A stretch of 64,000 nt of DNA from Quercus robur. Lineage: Eukaryota > Streptophyta > Magnoliopsida > Fagales > Fagaceae. The stretch spans positions 86,582,862 through 86,646,861 of the forward strand of contig NC_065535.1 of the NCBI RefSeq assembly GCF_932294415.1. Reading direction: 5' to 3'. Position 1 is the first letter of the stretch, and the number at the start of each line of letters is the position of its first letter. A program made the position numbers and the translations under genes. This document shows positions 1 through 10,984 of this stretch, piece after piece. The notes below the pieces were generated by a model. It was not told the DNA's origin and made no database searches. It saw only the letters and a program-made list of their open reading frames with translations.

Positions 1-584
1 GACTCAATTGGGTAACTCACTGAATCCAAAGCTGGCAAGTAATAACCAGACATGACCAATAGCAACTCTGACTTGCTAGAGTTTTTTGCCTCAGAAACCA
101 CAGCAATTCGCCACTCGTTCAAAAGGGTATCTAAATTGGTCATGTCCGAGATTTTGCTTGGTAGAACCCCACAAAGGTCTATGCCATGAAACCCATAAAA
201 CCTTGCTGTTTCTATAGAGGACTGAATAAAAGAATTTCTAAAAGAGGACTGGTTGATCATTGAAAAGAAGATTGGAGAGTCTTCTCTGCCAACCCATACG
301 GACAAAAGCGTTGTAACCAATGGGTTCTTGAGCTTTACAGTGTTGGTGAAAGTAGAGAACTTTTGTTCGGTGGAGGAGTTGATAGAGAGGTGGTAGTTGG
401 AAGAGTTTATGTAAGCAAAAGCACATAGTAGGTGAGTAAAGAGCTTAGAGTTTATATCAGAAATGACAGTTTCACTACCTGAATAATAATAACCAGCTTT
501 AATCCAGGATTGTTGGGTTGAACAGTAGGATTTGAGTGGCAGAGAGTGGAGGAGGAAGAGTAGGGTGACAAGTTTGAACGCCAT
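1..584 (-). CDS. GH18 chitinase-like ectodomain, 5' part of a probable CHRK1-type receptor kinase (runs off left edge)
   Basis: An uninterrupted frame reads leftward from the ATG at 584-582 to the window edge: 194 codons plus 2 bases. Residues 1-20 are a hydrophobic signal peptide starting MAFKLVTLLFLL. Mature-domain landmarks are WIKAGYYYSG (27-36), the strand FTHLLCAFA (49-57), and GFHGIDLCGVLP (131-142), which sits where active plant class V chitinases have DGxDLDWE. The catalytic glutamate and second aspartate are absent, so I infer a non-hydrolysing, possibly glycan-binding domain. Tobacco CHRK1, a receptor kinase with a GH18 ectodomain, is known to lack this glutamate too. The pseudogene at 24-10 kb is a close paralogue with a kinase, which favours a receptor here, but the kinase end is outside the window, so a secreted chitinase-like protein is possible. 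No break is visible in the part seen. Confidence 0.8.
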   Translation of the reverse strand, partial: MAFKLVTLLFLLHSLPLKSYCSTQQSWIKAGYYYSGSETVISDINSKLFTHLLCAFAYINSSNYHLSINSSTEQKFSTFTNTVKLKNPLVTTLLSVWVGREDSPIFFSMINQSSFRNSFIQSSIETARFYGFHGIDLCGVLPSKISDMTNLDTLLNEWRIAVVSEAKNSSKSELLLVMSGYYLPALDSVSYPIE

Positions 585-634
585 TGAAAAATGATGTCTG
601 ATGCTTTGGTAGCTGGTACCTTGACAAAGCGTAA

Positions 635-643
635 CTATATTTA
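635..643 (-). promoter_or_regulatory. TATA-like box of the left GH18 gene
   Basis: Read on the minus strand this is TAAATATAG, about 50 bases upstream of the start codon at 584. The spacing would give a short 5' leader. The 60 bases just upstream of the ATG are also similar to the remnant at 24206-24260, so this promoter-proximal sequence was duplicated with the gene. Confidence 0.4.
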
Positions 644-1109
644 GCTAGAGATAAACAAGACCATAACTCCATAAGGAATAGAAAAATGTTAAGGAATACT
701 CAACACAATGACTTGCGTCTAGATTTCGTTGGAGAATAACAATTCCTTGCCGACACGGGAAACGTTGAGAATTCAAACTCATGACGTGGCGTCTTCAAGT
801 TTTTGGTTGCATTTTTCACGAGGTTGATCGTGCATTAACAAAACGATAAATATGTAATAATAAAGCACACATTTTTTTAATAATTAAAATCGTGAGTTAG
901 AAATATGATTTCGATTTTAAACTGGTGTTTTCTCGCTCATGATTTCAGTTAAAAAAATAGGTGTGGTGATGTGTAACAAGATAATTTATTAAATATGTAT
1001 GAAATTTGTTGTGAATTTTTATATGCTTCCAGACGCTTTTTTTTTTTTTTTTTTTTTTTTTTAATAAAAAGAAAGACTTATTGATATAATAATGTGGATG
1101 CATGACTAA
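644..1109. other. Intergenic AT-rich DNA upstream of the left GH18 gene
   Basis: No gene is visible. It holds the likely 5' regulatory region of the minus-strand GH18 gene and a T run of about 26 bases near 1037-1062, close to where the LINE begins. Confidence 0.5.
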
Positions 1110-1228
1110 TGGGTTGCTATGAAAAAAGGGATGGGCACTTTTAACAAGGAATGTAGATGGTTGGTGACAAAAAATAGCACTTTGAATATTTGGCATAATA
1201 ATTGGACTAATGGGGTTCCCTTAGAAAG

Positions 1229-1729
1229 TTGATTCAAGGACCAATTTCCCAAGAAGTTTATTGTTTGGAAATTAAAGATATTATGCTTGATGTGGGGTGG
1301 GATTGGGAGAAACTAACATTTGAACTTCCTGATGAAGTTAAGGGATTGATTTGTGCAATTCCCATTTCAACCTTAGGTGGTGGCCTAGACAAGTTGGCTT
1401 GGTCCGGGTCACCTAATGGGTCATTTGATGTCAAAAGCGCTTATGGGATTGCTATGAAGTCTTCTAATGCTACTGTTTTCTCGGTTAGCTGGATTTGGAA
1501 GATAGATTTGTTGCCAAAAGTTAGATTGTTTTTTTGGTTGTGTGCCCACAATAGTATTGGTGTTAAAGTTTGTCTAGGAAGAAGAGGAGTAGTTCAAGAT
1601 GAAGTGTGTCCTGTTTGCTGCAATGGGAGTGAAGCTATTTTGCATGCCTTGAGGGATTTCTCCCATTTGAAACATGTGTGGAATCAGCTAGGGGTTACGG
1701 CTTCTAACCATGAGTTTTTGGCATGTTAA
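1229..1729 (+). pseudogene. LINE ORF2 fragment, zf-RVT (zinc-binding) region
   Basis: A 166-codon open stretch. Residues around 68-80 (GSFDVKSAYGIAM) and 94-106 (LPKVRLFFWLCAH) are the usual plant LINE sequence following the reverse transcriptase, and CPVC near residue 127 with a downstream histidine (ILHALRDF) is the zf-RVT zinc motif. The leading part WHNNWTNGVPL lies upstream in another frame. It belongs to the same element as 5396-6153. Confidence 0.75.
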
Positions 1730-1745
1730 TTTGGTGGATTGGCTG

Positions 1746-4700
1746 TGTAACACCCCGACCCAATTTTTATAATTAAACTATGTGTTTAAGTGGTTAAGTA
1801 TTATTAATATTTTAAGCCACTTACTTACAAAAATTAATATAAAAGTATTTAATAAACATATTATTTTATAATGTCATTGAATAAGAATTTTAAAGATTAT
1901 AAATAATTGAAATGGCTATTTGTATTATAAGTACATATTTAGTATGTGCAAAATTATATTAAGTGGTTTAAGTTATTTGATTTATAATTGTTGGTGTTTA
2001 ATTAAGTGTATAAATGTAAGGGTTTATATGCAAAGTTATTTTATTATTTGGGCCTTTCTAGAATGTAGAACTATGGGAAGGTGAAATGTATAAATACTAA
2101 AAGTTGAAAAGGTAAGTTATCCTTTCTTTCCTAGCAATACACGTGAATCACCCAAGATATTTTGTTGGACTTCTTGGCTGCACCAGAAATTTCCCTTGGT
2201 CATTCTTGCTTTACTTCTTTGTTTTATTCCTTCTTTGTTCTTATTGGTTGCACCTTTATCTCTTCTTTGACCTTCTCAAAGAAAGAAGACTCAAGAAACT
2301 CTTTTGCTCCCATTTTCCCACGGATCAATGCAAATCAGAAATTTGCACCGCACTTTTCTCTCTTTTGTCTCAAGGAAAGTGCTAGGAAGCTCCCTTGAGT
2401 CTTTCTCTTGAGTCCAAGGGTTCACACACCAAAAGAAAGAAAATTCTCTCAACTTTTCTCTCCCTTTCATTCCCACGGGTCCTAAACCAAAAGAAAGAAA
2501 ATTCTCTCAAGCTCTCCACCTCTCATAATTTTGGGTCCAGCCACTAGGAAATGGGGAAATTCTTCCATGCAAGAGTGATTCTATTTCTCCTTGGAATCAG
2601 AAATTTGGTAAGGGTCTAGCTACTCTCACCTTAGAATCCATAATTTCTTCATGGAATCTTAAGAAGTTGGTTTTGTGGTTTGTAAAATTGGAAAGCTTGT
2701 AAGTCTATATATATATATATATGCTGTTTTAAGAAGCTTTGAAGTTGTGTTGATGATTTGTTGAAGGTAGATTAGGGTTTTTATTAATTAATGATTTCGT
2801 ATGATTAAGGAAGTAAGAAAAAGTTAGGAGGAGTATTGTTGATGCTGCTGCTGGGATTTTTTTGGTTGTGCTTATTTTGCTCTAAATGGTTACATGACTG
2901 TGTCTAAGTGTTTTATAACATGTCTTATGAGTGTATAAAAAATCCCCATATGAGAATATCATCGTTTGATAATTGTTTGTGAATTTACGATAAAACGTTA
3001 CAAAGCTGTCACTGTTTCAGATTCTGTGTTCATGCATGTTAAATTATGTATTAAATTGTATATAGTGAATTTGGATGCTAGGGATGATTCCTATGAAACC
3101 TAAGACACTTGTGGTTGTTATTGAATTGGTCTCACAGCATTTGGATTAATATAAAAATAATGGTTTAATTTATAAGTTGCATGAAATTCTGTCAGGACAG
3201 ATTTGAGTATGCCGCCTTGTGTGATTTTTAGTAAATCATGGGTATATACTTTGACTCCGAAATTTTTATGGTTTATACTGGACATACATAGGAGTAGTTA
3301 TGTAAAATTTCATGACAATTGGATGTGTTTGGACAGCCCGTTTGTATTTTACAAATGGGGCATATGCTGCTGGGATAACACAGTGAACAGTAAGGGACAT
3401 GCCTAACTTTGAGGATTTAATTCTAAAGTTAAGATGAATGTTTTGAGCTATAATTTTATATGCTCATCCTTTGGTATGTTAGAATCATATGTAAATTTTA
3501 TGAATTGGTTTCTCTATGATTTAGTACATCATGTGGTCTGATGAATGTATTTTGTGTTTGTGGGAACCTCTTTGAGGTGGGATTAGGACTTCCTTGATTC
3601 TAAGAGATAGGCTTTGGGATGAATGTGAAGTTTATGACAAGGAATTATGGATAGTAATAAGTTTTGAATTATGGTTTAGGTGTTACCAGTATCCAAGTCT
3701 AAGCTCCTTCGACTTTAGGCTCTCGGTTCCTCTGCTTTCAGGTAAGGGATAAGTTATATGAGCATTTGGTAAGTCATGAGGTTATTTTAAAGTATATTAT
3801 GCATTAAAATGTTTTTGGATTAGAGATATGGCATGTAATCATTATTCTGACAAAGTTATGTTCGTGAGCTTTCGAAAAACTTATGTATATGATTTAAGCA
3901 TATTGAAACTATTATTGATTCCACGAACATGATGTTTAATGAAAAGAATGGAAATGTTATTATTATGAAATGTTATGCAAAATAAGAAGTTTCAGTATGA
4001 TGTAAAAGTATGAAATGTTTTCGGGTTATGTCCTCTGATAATTTGAACTCAGCCAGTAGGGGTTAATTATTGGCTTTCCATGGAAAAATGTTATCTGTTT
4101 GGCCATTTAAAGTAGAGGAAATGGGGCTGCCCGTAACTCTAGGCCATTTAAAGTAGAGGAAATGGGGTTGCCCGTAACTCTAATCTGATTAAGGCCTTCT
4201 CCCCAATGTGTACGGACGGCGGGGAGGAACAAAACCTGGAGGGGATGTGCTATCAGGCCTCCCAAAGGGGACAATATCATACACACGGGGGCACCCAAAT
4301 GTGATGAGGCCTTCTCTGTACAGCTTATCAGATATGGACTAACCAATATGATATGAACAGCTATGTTATGTTATTAATCATGAGAGAATTATTTTGTTTA
4401 AATGCATTGTGAAAAGTGAAAGCTCTCATGGTAAGAAGAAGTTTCTAATGAAAAGAAAAGCTGTTCATTAAAGATAAAAGTTTCTGAAGTTCTGTTATGC
4501 TATAAAGGTAAAGTTTCTGATAAAAGTACAAGTTTATGTTTAAAAGTATTAGATATCTGTTTTTATGAAACGTTAAGTTTTCTGATCATGAAAGTTATAG
4601 TATTCTATGAGAAGAGGTTTATAAAGAAAGGTTTTCTTATTGGGTCAAGATGTTTCTAGTTTAATACAAAGTTGCCGAATAATTGATTTACGTTAAAATG

Positions 4701-5395
4701 ATTATTTTTGTAATGAGAATATATGTGGTGACTTTGTAGAAAATGAAAGAAATTTAATCCAAAAGGTTTGGTAATGTTAACTTAATAAGAAAAGGAGAAC
4801 AATTATTTTCTATGAAGAGCGTATAAGCTATTATGAACAGTATAAAATACTATGCATGAAAAGATGTTCTCCTATTCAAATATTCATAGAATGAAATGAT
4901 CTGATTTACATGCATCCTTATTGAATTCTCATATATCTTACCTTTACTGAGCTGTGTAGCTCACCCCTTCCACTCTTTCAGTTAACAGGTTTTATTTTGG
5001 AGCAGAGGGAGCCTTAGTCGAGTTTGGAAGGAGCTGGTTTTAGTTTTATATGTATAGATCCTAAATTAGCAATTTGATGTTTAGCTTTTTAGTATTGTGT
5101 ATTTTAGGATCTAAGGAAAGTTGTATACCTTAAAGTATTAAGAGATGTTTTATGTGAAAGTGTGGAAATTAAATGATTGGTGGATTATGTTATATTTCGA
5201 GTATAGTGTAGATGCTCTGAATGTCAAGTGAAATGTTATACAATTTAAGTAAAGAAACAAGGATTTAAAGAAAGAAGAAAGTTTTTGTAAAAGTTTTGAA
5301 AAAGTTAAGTTGGTTCTTGTTAATATCAGGTTTAGGCTTGATATTAGCATGCCGGTCATGGTCACAAATCCGGGTACCGGGTTTGGGGCGTGACA
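1746..5395 (+). mobile_element. Solo LTR (3.65 kb) of a gypsy-like family, inserted in the LINE
   Basis: The element begins TGTAACACCCCGACCC and ends GGGGCGTGACA. It is flanked on both sides by GGCTG (1741-1745 and 5396-5400), a perfect 5-bp target duplication typical of LTR-element integration. It contains no gag, protease, reverse transcriptase or integrase and no internal copy of its own ends, so a solo LTR is the simplest reading; a large non-autonomous element is the alternative. A second copy of the family lies at 35512-38545 in the opposite orientation. Open stretches near 3203-3406 and 4107-4346 recur in that copy because the copies share ancestry; I do not regard them as genes. Treated as a fossil. 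Confidence 0.8.
4101..4182. repeat. 41-bp tandem duplication within the solo LTR
   Basis: Two adjacent 41-bp units beginning GGCCATTTAAAGTAGAGG differ at a single base. The same doubling is present in the reverse-oriented family member at 36541-36622, so it is an ancestral family feature rather than a local event. Confidence 0.75.
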
Positions 5396-6153
5396 GGCTG
5401 TCACTGAATGTAAGGAAGAATGACAAGTTGCATGGTTCAGGTACCCCATGGAAAATTGTGTTTCCCTTTGTTATTTGGATCATTTGGAAGAGTAGAAATG
5501 ATATCGTTTTCAATAGGAAAGGTCAGAGTCCTAAATTGGTATTGGATATTGTGTATCAAGCTAAGGAGTATCTTCATTGTGTGGCTACTCCAAGATTGCA
5601 AACACGTAGAGTCTTAAGAAGCATTCGATGGGAGAGACTTGAGCATGGGTGGAGGAAGCTGAACGTGGATGGGGCTTGCAATGAGCTTCATGGTCTGGTT
5701 GGTTGTGGGGGAGTGGTAAGGAATGAGGATGGGCAGTGGGTAGCTGGTTTTAGCAAGCGTATTGGGATCACTAGTAGTTTTGCCGTTGAGTTGTGGGGGC
5801 TGCGTGAGGGCCTCAAACTGTGTTGCAACCTAAATGTCCGCTATCTTGAAGTCGAGATGGATGCCAAGTCCATTGTTGAGGTGCTTCAGAATGCAGGTTA
5901 TGTTAACTATGTTATATCCCATATTTTAGATGACTGTAGGCAACTGATTAAACGGTTTCAAAATGTCCATATTAAGCATTGTTTCCAGCAAGCTAATCAA
6001 TGTGCTAATGGCTTAGCTAGGATGAGCTTTAGTTTGATTGCTGATTTCCTTATTTATGATAGTCCGCCTGTGGACATTTTAGATGTTTTTGAGGGAGACC
6101 TCAATGGGATGTACTTCAACAGGATATGTCCTGAACCTTGCTTTGGTGCTTAG
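5396..6153 (+). pseudogene. LINE ORF2 fragment, RNase H domain
   Basis: An open frame continuing the LINE after the LTR insertion. It starts SLNVRKNDKL and carries a plant LINE RNase H domain: LNVDGACNE with the first catalytic aspartate, CGGVVRNEDGQW, FAVELWGLREGL with the glutamate, VEMDAKSIVEVL with the second aspartate, and a C-terminal HCFQQANQCANGLA segment. The stop at 6151-6153 is followed by the poly(A) end. This domain looks intact, but the element as a whole is not. Confidence 0.8.
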
Positions 6154-6196
6154 TTTTTAATGCTATCGTTGTTCATCAAAAAAAAAAAAAAAAAAG

Positions 6197-8370
6197 CACA
6201 TCAAGGATTTATTATAAGAAAAAGAAAGGAAAAAAAGAAAATAACATGTTTTTTTTTTTTTTTTAAGAGAAGAAAAAAAAAATGTCAAGGATTTAGGATA
6301 CATATATCAATAAGTTCAGCTTGATGTTAATTTGATGATAATAAATTGGAACTTGTGATTTTACATAGTTGTCGTAACTAAATATCTAAAATGTAAGCTA
6401 CAAAAAATTACAAGCTAACATGGAAGTGAATATAAATCATATGATGCTAATTGGTGTCACCTCATCCACATATATGAAGAGTGAAAGATAGATAGGAATG
6501 AGGTGCAGTGGATATGGCGGCGACGATAATAAATAATGTTTGAAAATTTTCTTTTTGGGTGATCTTTTTTTATGAACCTTTTTGGGTGATTGGTAGAATA
6601 GGTATTATTTAAGCAATATATTATACTTTACAAGACATTTCCATAGTAATACGAATAACTTTTTTTTTTTTTTTTTTTTTGATAGAAATGATATGAATAT
6701 CAATTTGGTATAGACAGTTCTTCTCAAAAAATTTAGTATACATTTCCATAGTAATACGAATACCAATTTAGTATATATAGACAATAAAGCACGATGGAAC
6801 AGATATATAACCGTAATAGTGAAAATCATATATTTGATAAATAATAAATGACTACTCTCTTAAAAGTTGTCAATTTCAATAAATAGTAGATCAATACAAA
6901 GAACCATACAAGTAGCCAGAGTTAAAATTTATCAAGAAAAAAAATGAGAAAAAAAAAAAAAAAAATCTCAACCTCTTTCCAGGTCTGCTGATCTTGTTTG
7001 TAAATAATTACCTCAAGTTCAAATTCAATTCCTCTATCTTCAAACTCAAGTTGAATTCAAAACATCATGTAGTCATTAATATACTTGACGCATGGCAATT
7101 TCTAGGCAATCTGGTCTTCGTTCCAAACATCTGAAAGTATGTAGGCGGCTTTTCACTTACGTCTTTTGCTGAAATTGAAAAGCTAATTAAATCACCAATA
7201 TTGGTGATGTCATTAGACTATAATATTATGGTTCATGTTCAAATTAGTTGAATCTTCTTAGATAAATCCAACCGAGTCTGGCATCAGGAAATTATATATT
7301 TATATGGACAATGACAGCTTACGATTAAAATTAATTTTTCTAGCCAAAAACAAAGATTACATAAAAAAGTATTTAGTCAATTAATAAGGATGCATTCCAG
7401 CATCTGTTTGACTTATTAATTATTTCGCATGCCTAACTTTCATGATTTATTATAATAGAGCATATATGTGTGTGTTCGGTGCGCATTTTGATTTAAATAA
7501 AAATATGAAATTCCATAATACGAAGTTCCCTTCTTTTTAGTTACAAGGTTTCATTTGAATTTTTTTCTTAAAAAAAAGTTCCATTGGAATTATATTTCTT
7601 TTTTGATAATTTGATAGTTAAAGAAATAAAATTTGCATCTCATACGTCAACGTTGAAAATACCTAAAATATTAGTTGAATGACAACTGTTTATGACTCTT
7701 TGAATCTTTTTTTTTTTGAGAAACCACCCCAGGAAGAGAGGGGGGAAGACTCTTTGAATCTTAATAGTGAGAAAACAGTTTTGCAAGTCGGGAGAGAAAA
7801 AAGGAATCAATTATTATAGACTATCATTTGGAAAAAGGCTGTATCGGCTTTAGACCTTGTGGTGGCTTGGGCTTTGCTAAAATGCTACATAAACTTGAGA
7901 GTGGCCCAATATATCCCTCAATCCTACCTAATGGCACAAAGTCGTCATCCACTGCTGCATTAATTGAATCAATTATTTTTCTGTTCTGATCCCTTCGGGA
8001 TGGACGATTTTTTTGGGTCTAGGTTATGGATAGACAACCCTAATTCTACCATTTTTCTCTTTTTATTTTATTTTATTTTATTTTTTATTTTATAGCTAAT
8101 TCCTCAATCCTTGCATTCATTGTTAGTAAATGGTCATTAATTCCTTTCAACTCATATAGTGCAATTATTCATTACAACTATACAGGATCAGAGCATTAAT
8201 TCCACATGCACATGTATGCGCGCGCACAAAGACAGATCCATAAATTTGCTCGCAAACTTATGTAGGAAGATTAGTTATTATCCTCACTTGCATTATAGCA
8301 TTAGTTTTAGAAAAATGCCTAATCTATATGTTGAGACTTAATTTGTGTTGAGCCACTTGTCAGTCGTTGG
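6197..8370. other. AT-rich intergenic stretch, no gene recognised
   Basis: It contains A/T runs (around 6250, 6660, 6950, 7710), a 22-base direct repeat described separately, and otherwise unremarkable AT-rich DNA. The short open frames show no recognisable domain. I see no exon of the neighbouring receptor genes here. Confidence 0.5.
6636..6762. repeat. Direct repeat, 22 bases, 105 bases apart
   Basis: CATTTCCATAGTAATACGAA occurs at 6636 and again at 6741, and the first copy is followed by a long T run. This may be a small tandem duplication or the target duplication of a short T-ended insertion. Confidence 0.5.
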
Positions 8371-8374
8371 AGGA

Positions 8375-9440
8375 CTTTAACATGTTAGATGCGAATTTGT
8401 TTTTGACAGTTAAGCCTTAAAACTCGATACCGTTTCCAAGTAAAACCAATGTCTATCAATGCCTTTAAGACTACAGAAGAAATAAAAACCCAAAACTCAA
8501 GAGAGAGAAAGTACGAACAATAAAGAAACTTTGATTTATATTCAACGATAAAATAAATAGCATAGGTCCAACAACAAAATGAAAATAGAATAGTGAGTGT
8601 TAACAATAAGTTAAAACAAAATGGTCTTTGAATTGTAACTTGTGGGGTCCGTTTGTGTGGGTTGTTGTCCTCCATGTTTAGAGGCTGCTTCGGCTAAGGT
8701 CTTTGTTCTTTGTGAACTGTTTGTTTGTTAATAAAGTCTTTTTTTTCAGCCAAAAAAAAGAAAAAAAGAAAAAAAAAGAAGAAGGTTAAAACAAAATAAT
8801 GTATGTTCATAAAATGGTTTTGACTTGGGGTCTATTTGGGATCCGCTTATTTTGTTGAAATTGAAATTTTTTTTGCTGAAAGTACTATAGATAAAGGTAA
8901 TAGTTAGCTGAAATAGTACAGTAAGACCCATGAATAGTACCAAAAACTGCAGTGAGGTCCATAAATAGTAGCAAAAATAAATTGAATAGTAAAATAAGTT
9001 GACTTTTTAATTTTTACCAAACACACACTTACTAAGTTACTAATTACTGTAGTTGCTTCTTCTAAAAAAAAAAAAAGTAGTTACTATAGTTGCAAGTCGA
9101 GAAATATCAATAAAACATACAAGTTGTTGGTAGCAAAAACTATGAGAAATGTGTATAAGTAGTAGATTACGTAAACCAGAATAAGTTCTTCTGTGATCAT
9201 TTTAGATTAAAGAGGTAAACATGAGTTTGATGGAGGGCGGGATTGTGTATTGTTGTGAAGGGTTAATAAACTTAAATAATATAATTTCAACTATAATTTA
9301 GTTATCTATTGTTAACATAGATTTGCGAAAGACTAAAAAAATTAATCGTGATGTTCACTTTATATGAGGAAAAATAAGTTAATTAAGTAGCTATTGAACA
9401 AAATCAAGCTTGTTTGACAAGAAAATAAACTAAATTTGAA
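8375..9440. repeat. Segment shared, inverted, with 41090-41640
   Basis: Read on the minus strand, the parts at 9440-9230 and 8580-8375 match the plus strand at about 41160-41370 and 41450-41640 in the same order, at an estimated 75-80 percent by eye. Shared landmarks are AAACAAGCTTGA, ATTGATAGACAT and GCTTAACTGTCAAAAACAAA. The frame at 8385-8675 (minus) has a hydrophobic stretch and a related frame exists at 41404-41625, but neither shows a known domain. The segment lies downstream of the 3' end of the dead receptor gene, so a duplicated 3' flank is likely. A MITE at 8827-9031 has no counterpart in the other copy. Confidence 0.6.
8827..9031. mobile_element. MITE-like element with short inverted termini
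   Basis: The left end GGGGTCTATTTGGGATCC and the right end, read in reverse as TAAGTGTGTGTTTGG, resemble each other, followed by CTTATTTT-type inner sequence on both sides. The interior contains repeated AATAGTA motifs. There is no coding capacity and the family is uncertain. Confidence 0.4.
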
Positions 9441-9479
9441 CATGTAATTTAGATTAATAATGATAATTTAATGCGTAAT

Positions 9480-9815
9480 TGTGGTTGGCTTGTTTACCCC
9501 TCTACCTGCTAGATCCTACAATTTTAAATCTTTCTCTTTATCTAACTGCACTTTTGCATTTTCCTTGCCTCCTTCAAGATTACTGAAAACAATAAAAGAT
9601 AAAATGTGAAATGAGAAATGAGACAAACATCAGAATGGGAGATGAGAAGAACCAGAGAGCATTTTTTTTTTTTTTTGGCTATGAACCAGAGAGCCTGTTA
9701 TGTGAAAGTTGTTAGTTCCAAAAATATAAAGCAATTAATAGTTTGGTGTCTTAATAATATAGAATGGCTGTCTTTAATATATACGTATTACAATTGGGTT
9801 CAGCACCAGAACTAA
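9480..9815. repeat. Diverged copy of the 1.1-kb repeat at 44.9 and 57.8 kb
   Basis: Sequences such as CTACAATTTTAAATCTTTC, TGCATTTTCCTTGCCTCC and CAATTGGGTTCAGCACCAGA match, in order, the longer repeats at 44946-46040 and 57826-58950 (for example CAATTGGGTTAAGCATCGGA). This copy is shorter and lies just downstream of the last exon of the dead receptor gene, which suggests the other two derive from a receptor-gene 3' flank. Confidence 0.5.
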
Positions 9816-9958
9816 CTTCTGTGAATGAGCACCAATGACTTTAATAAAGATGACTGTAAATAAGCATAAATGTCATTTTTAAGAGAAAAAAATTTTTATT
9901 TTTATTTTAACAATCATCAATGAACTTATATTTATATGTCCGACAAAGGCCTCCATAT

Positions 9959-10267
9959 TCAACGGGCAACCACTTGGGAGATTGTTGAATCATCAACCGA
10001 ACAAATTTCTAGCTGCAATCTGGAGTTGTATTCATCATCTTCATCTCTTTTCGTTGAAAATGCAGGCTTTTTAGGAATTGTCACAGCCACAGTTTCATTT
10101 TTTAGCATTGAGGAAACTTCCAACATTTACGGCCTATCAATTGCGTTTTCCTGAACACATAAAAGAGCTATGTGCGTGCATCGAATTAGTTTACACGATG
10201 AATTTGTATCACCTAGAGTTGGATCCATAAATTCCGTTCCTTTGCCTTCTCTCCATAGCTCATATGC
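9959..10267 (-). pseudogene. Exon 7: kinase C-terminal part with a stop
   Basis: It encodes AYELWREGKGTEFMDPTL, then CTHIALLCVQENAIDRP, then TAA at 10127-10129 where relatives have a serine (RPSML), and continues MLEVSSMLKNETVAV to a natural-looking stop at 9961-9959. In-frame sequence on both sides shows the stop is a point lesion. A-rich AATAAA-like sequence follows near 9900. Confidence 0.8.
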
Positions 10268-10384
10268 CTGAAATATAGAATATTAACCATCATTTCGAAA
10301 TGCAGAAATAATACTTAGCAAGAGAAAATAAATTCAAGACTTTGATCCACGTTTGTTCTAGCAATGTTTGTTAAAGTAACTTAC

Positions 10385-10535
10385 ATACTCTTGGAGGTTT
10401 AGATTCTCATCCAAGCCATAATAACAAGCAGTCTTCTTGCCACTTATGATTTGTAGAAGTAGAACTCCAAAGTTATAAACATCATATTTAGTAGAGTATA
10501 AACCTTTTTGCATGTATTCAGGTGGAATATAACCA
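10385..10535 (-). pseudogene. Exon 6: kinase C-lobe (151 bp)
   Basis: It encodes GYIPPEYMQKGLYSTKYDVY followed by NFGVLLLQIISGKK and CYYGLDENLNLQEY. The PPEY activation-segment end and DVYNFG helix-F motif are present. The exon is open, has the usual length, and is bounded by an AATGTAG acceptor and a GTAAGT donor. Confidence 0.85.
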
Positions 10536-10620
10536 CTACATTATTGGATTATGAACAACATGGTTAATTGCTTTACAAGAAATCTTGGGTTATAAAGTTT
10601 TATTTAAGTAGAGTACTTAC

Positions 10621-10858
10621 TAGGTTCCAACAATGCGGCTTGTGTTTGCTTCTTGTTCATCTTTCTTGAAAATTCTAGCCATGCCATAGTCTGAGATCTT
10701 GGGCTTCATCTCTTCATCCAGTAAAATGTTACTAGCTTTCAAATCTCGGTGAATTATTATCATTCTTGAATACCCTTGAAGATATAAAAGCTCTTGAGTT
10801 ACCCCTTCAATAATGTCAATGCATTTTCTCCAATCCAATAGGTATCGTCTGTCAGGGT
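10621..10858 (-). pseudogene. Exon 5: kinase catalytic loop (238 bp)
   Basis: It begins with CCTGACAGACGA ([13 protein letters not shown]) and contains [14 protein letters not shown], the catalytic loop with Asp and Asn, [10 protein letters not shown], and NTSRIVGTY at the 3' end before a GTAAGT donor. The magnesium-binding motif reads DYG instead of the usual DFG. The exon is open and of the usual 238 bp length. Confidence 0.85.
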
Positions 10859-10984
10859 CTATGACAAATTAGATAAAGAACAATTAGTTATACACTCATA
10901 TTGGGGCTAATAAAGCACTAAGATGTGAAACATTGCATTTAACATATATTAGTAACTATAATTGGTAGATGAAAGATATCAAAC

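Larger units (their letters stand above)
1110..6196 (+). mobile_element. 5'-truncated L1-type LINE, split by a solo LTR
   Basis: The two halves (about 1110-1745 and 5396-6196) encode the C-terminal part of a plant LINE ORF2: the region after the reverse transcriptase, then a zinc-binding zf-RVT segment, then an RNase H domain. It ends in an A run at 6178-6196, as expected for 3' poly(A) of a retroposon. The endonuclease and the reverse transcriptase core are missing, so the copy is strongly 5' truncated. Removing the LTR insertion and one copy of GGCTG rejoins the reading HVNLVDWLSLNVRK across the junction. Small frameshifts lie near 1225 (before KLIQGP) and near 1720, so the copy is inactive. 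I found no convincing target duplication around the LINE. Confidence 0.8.

Noticed and set aside
945-1196. Open frame with a lysine run on the minus strand
   Set aside because: It reads through a poly(T) tract and the LINE border on the opposite strand; no domain.
2143-2476. Overlapping small frames on both strands
   Set aside because: They lie inside the solo LTR, are low-complexity or hydrophobic by composition, and are not kept in the second family copy.
4107-4346. 79-codon frame also found at 36425-36616
   Set aside because: Similarity comes from shared LTR ancestry. It spans the 41-bp tandem repeat and has no start context or domain.
8385-8675. Hydrophobic 96-codon frame on the minus strand as a membrane protein gene
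   Set aside because: Its relative at 41404-41625 is not kept in frame throughout, and no family is recognised; noted as repeat only.
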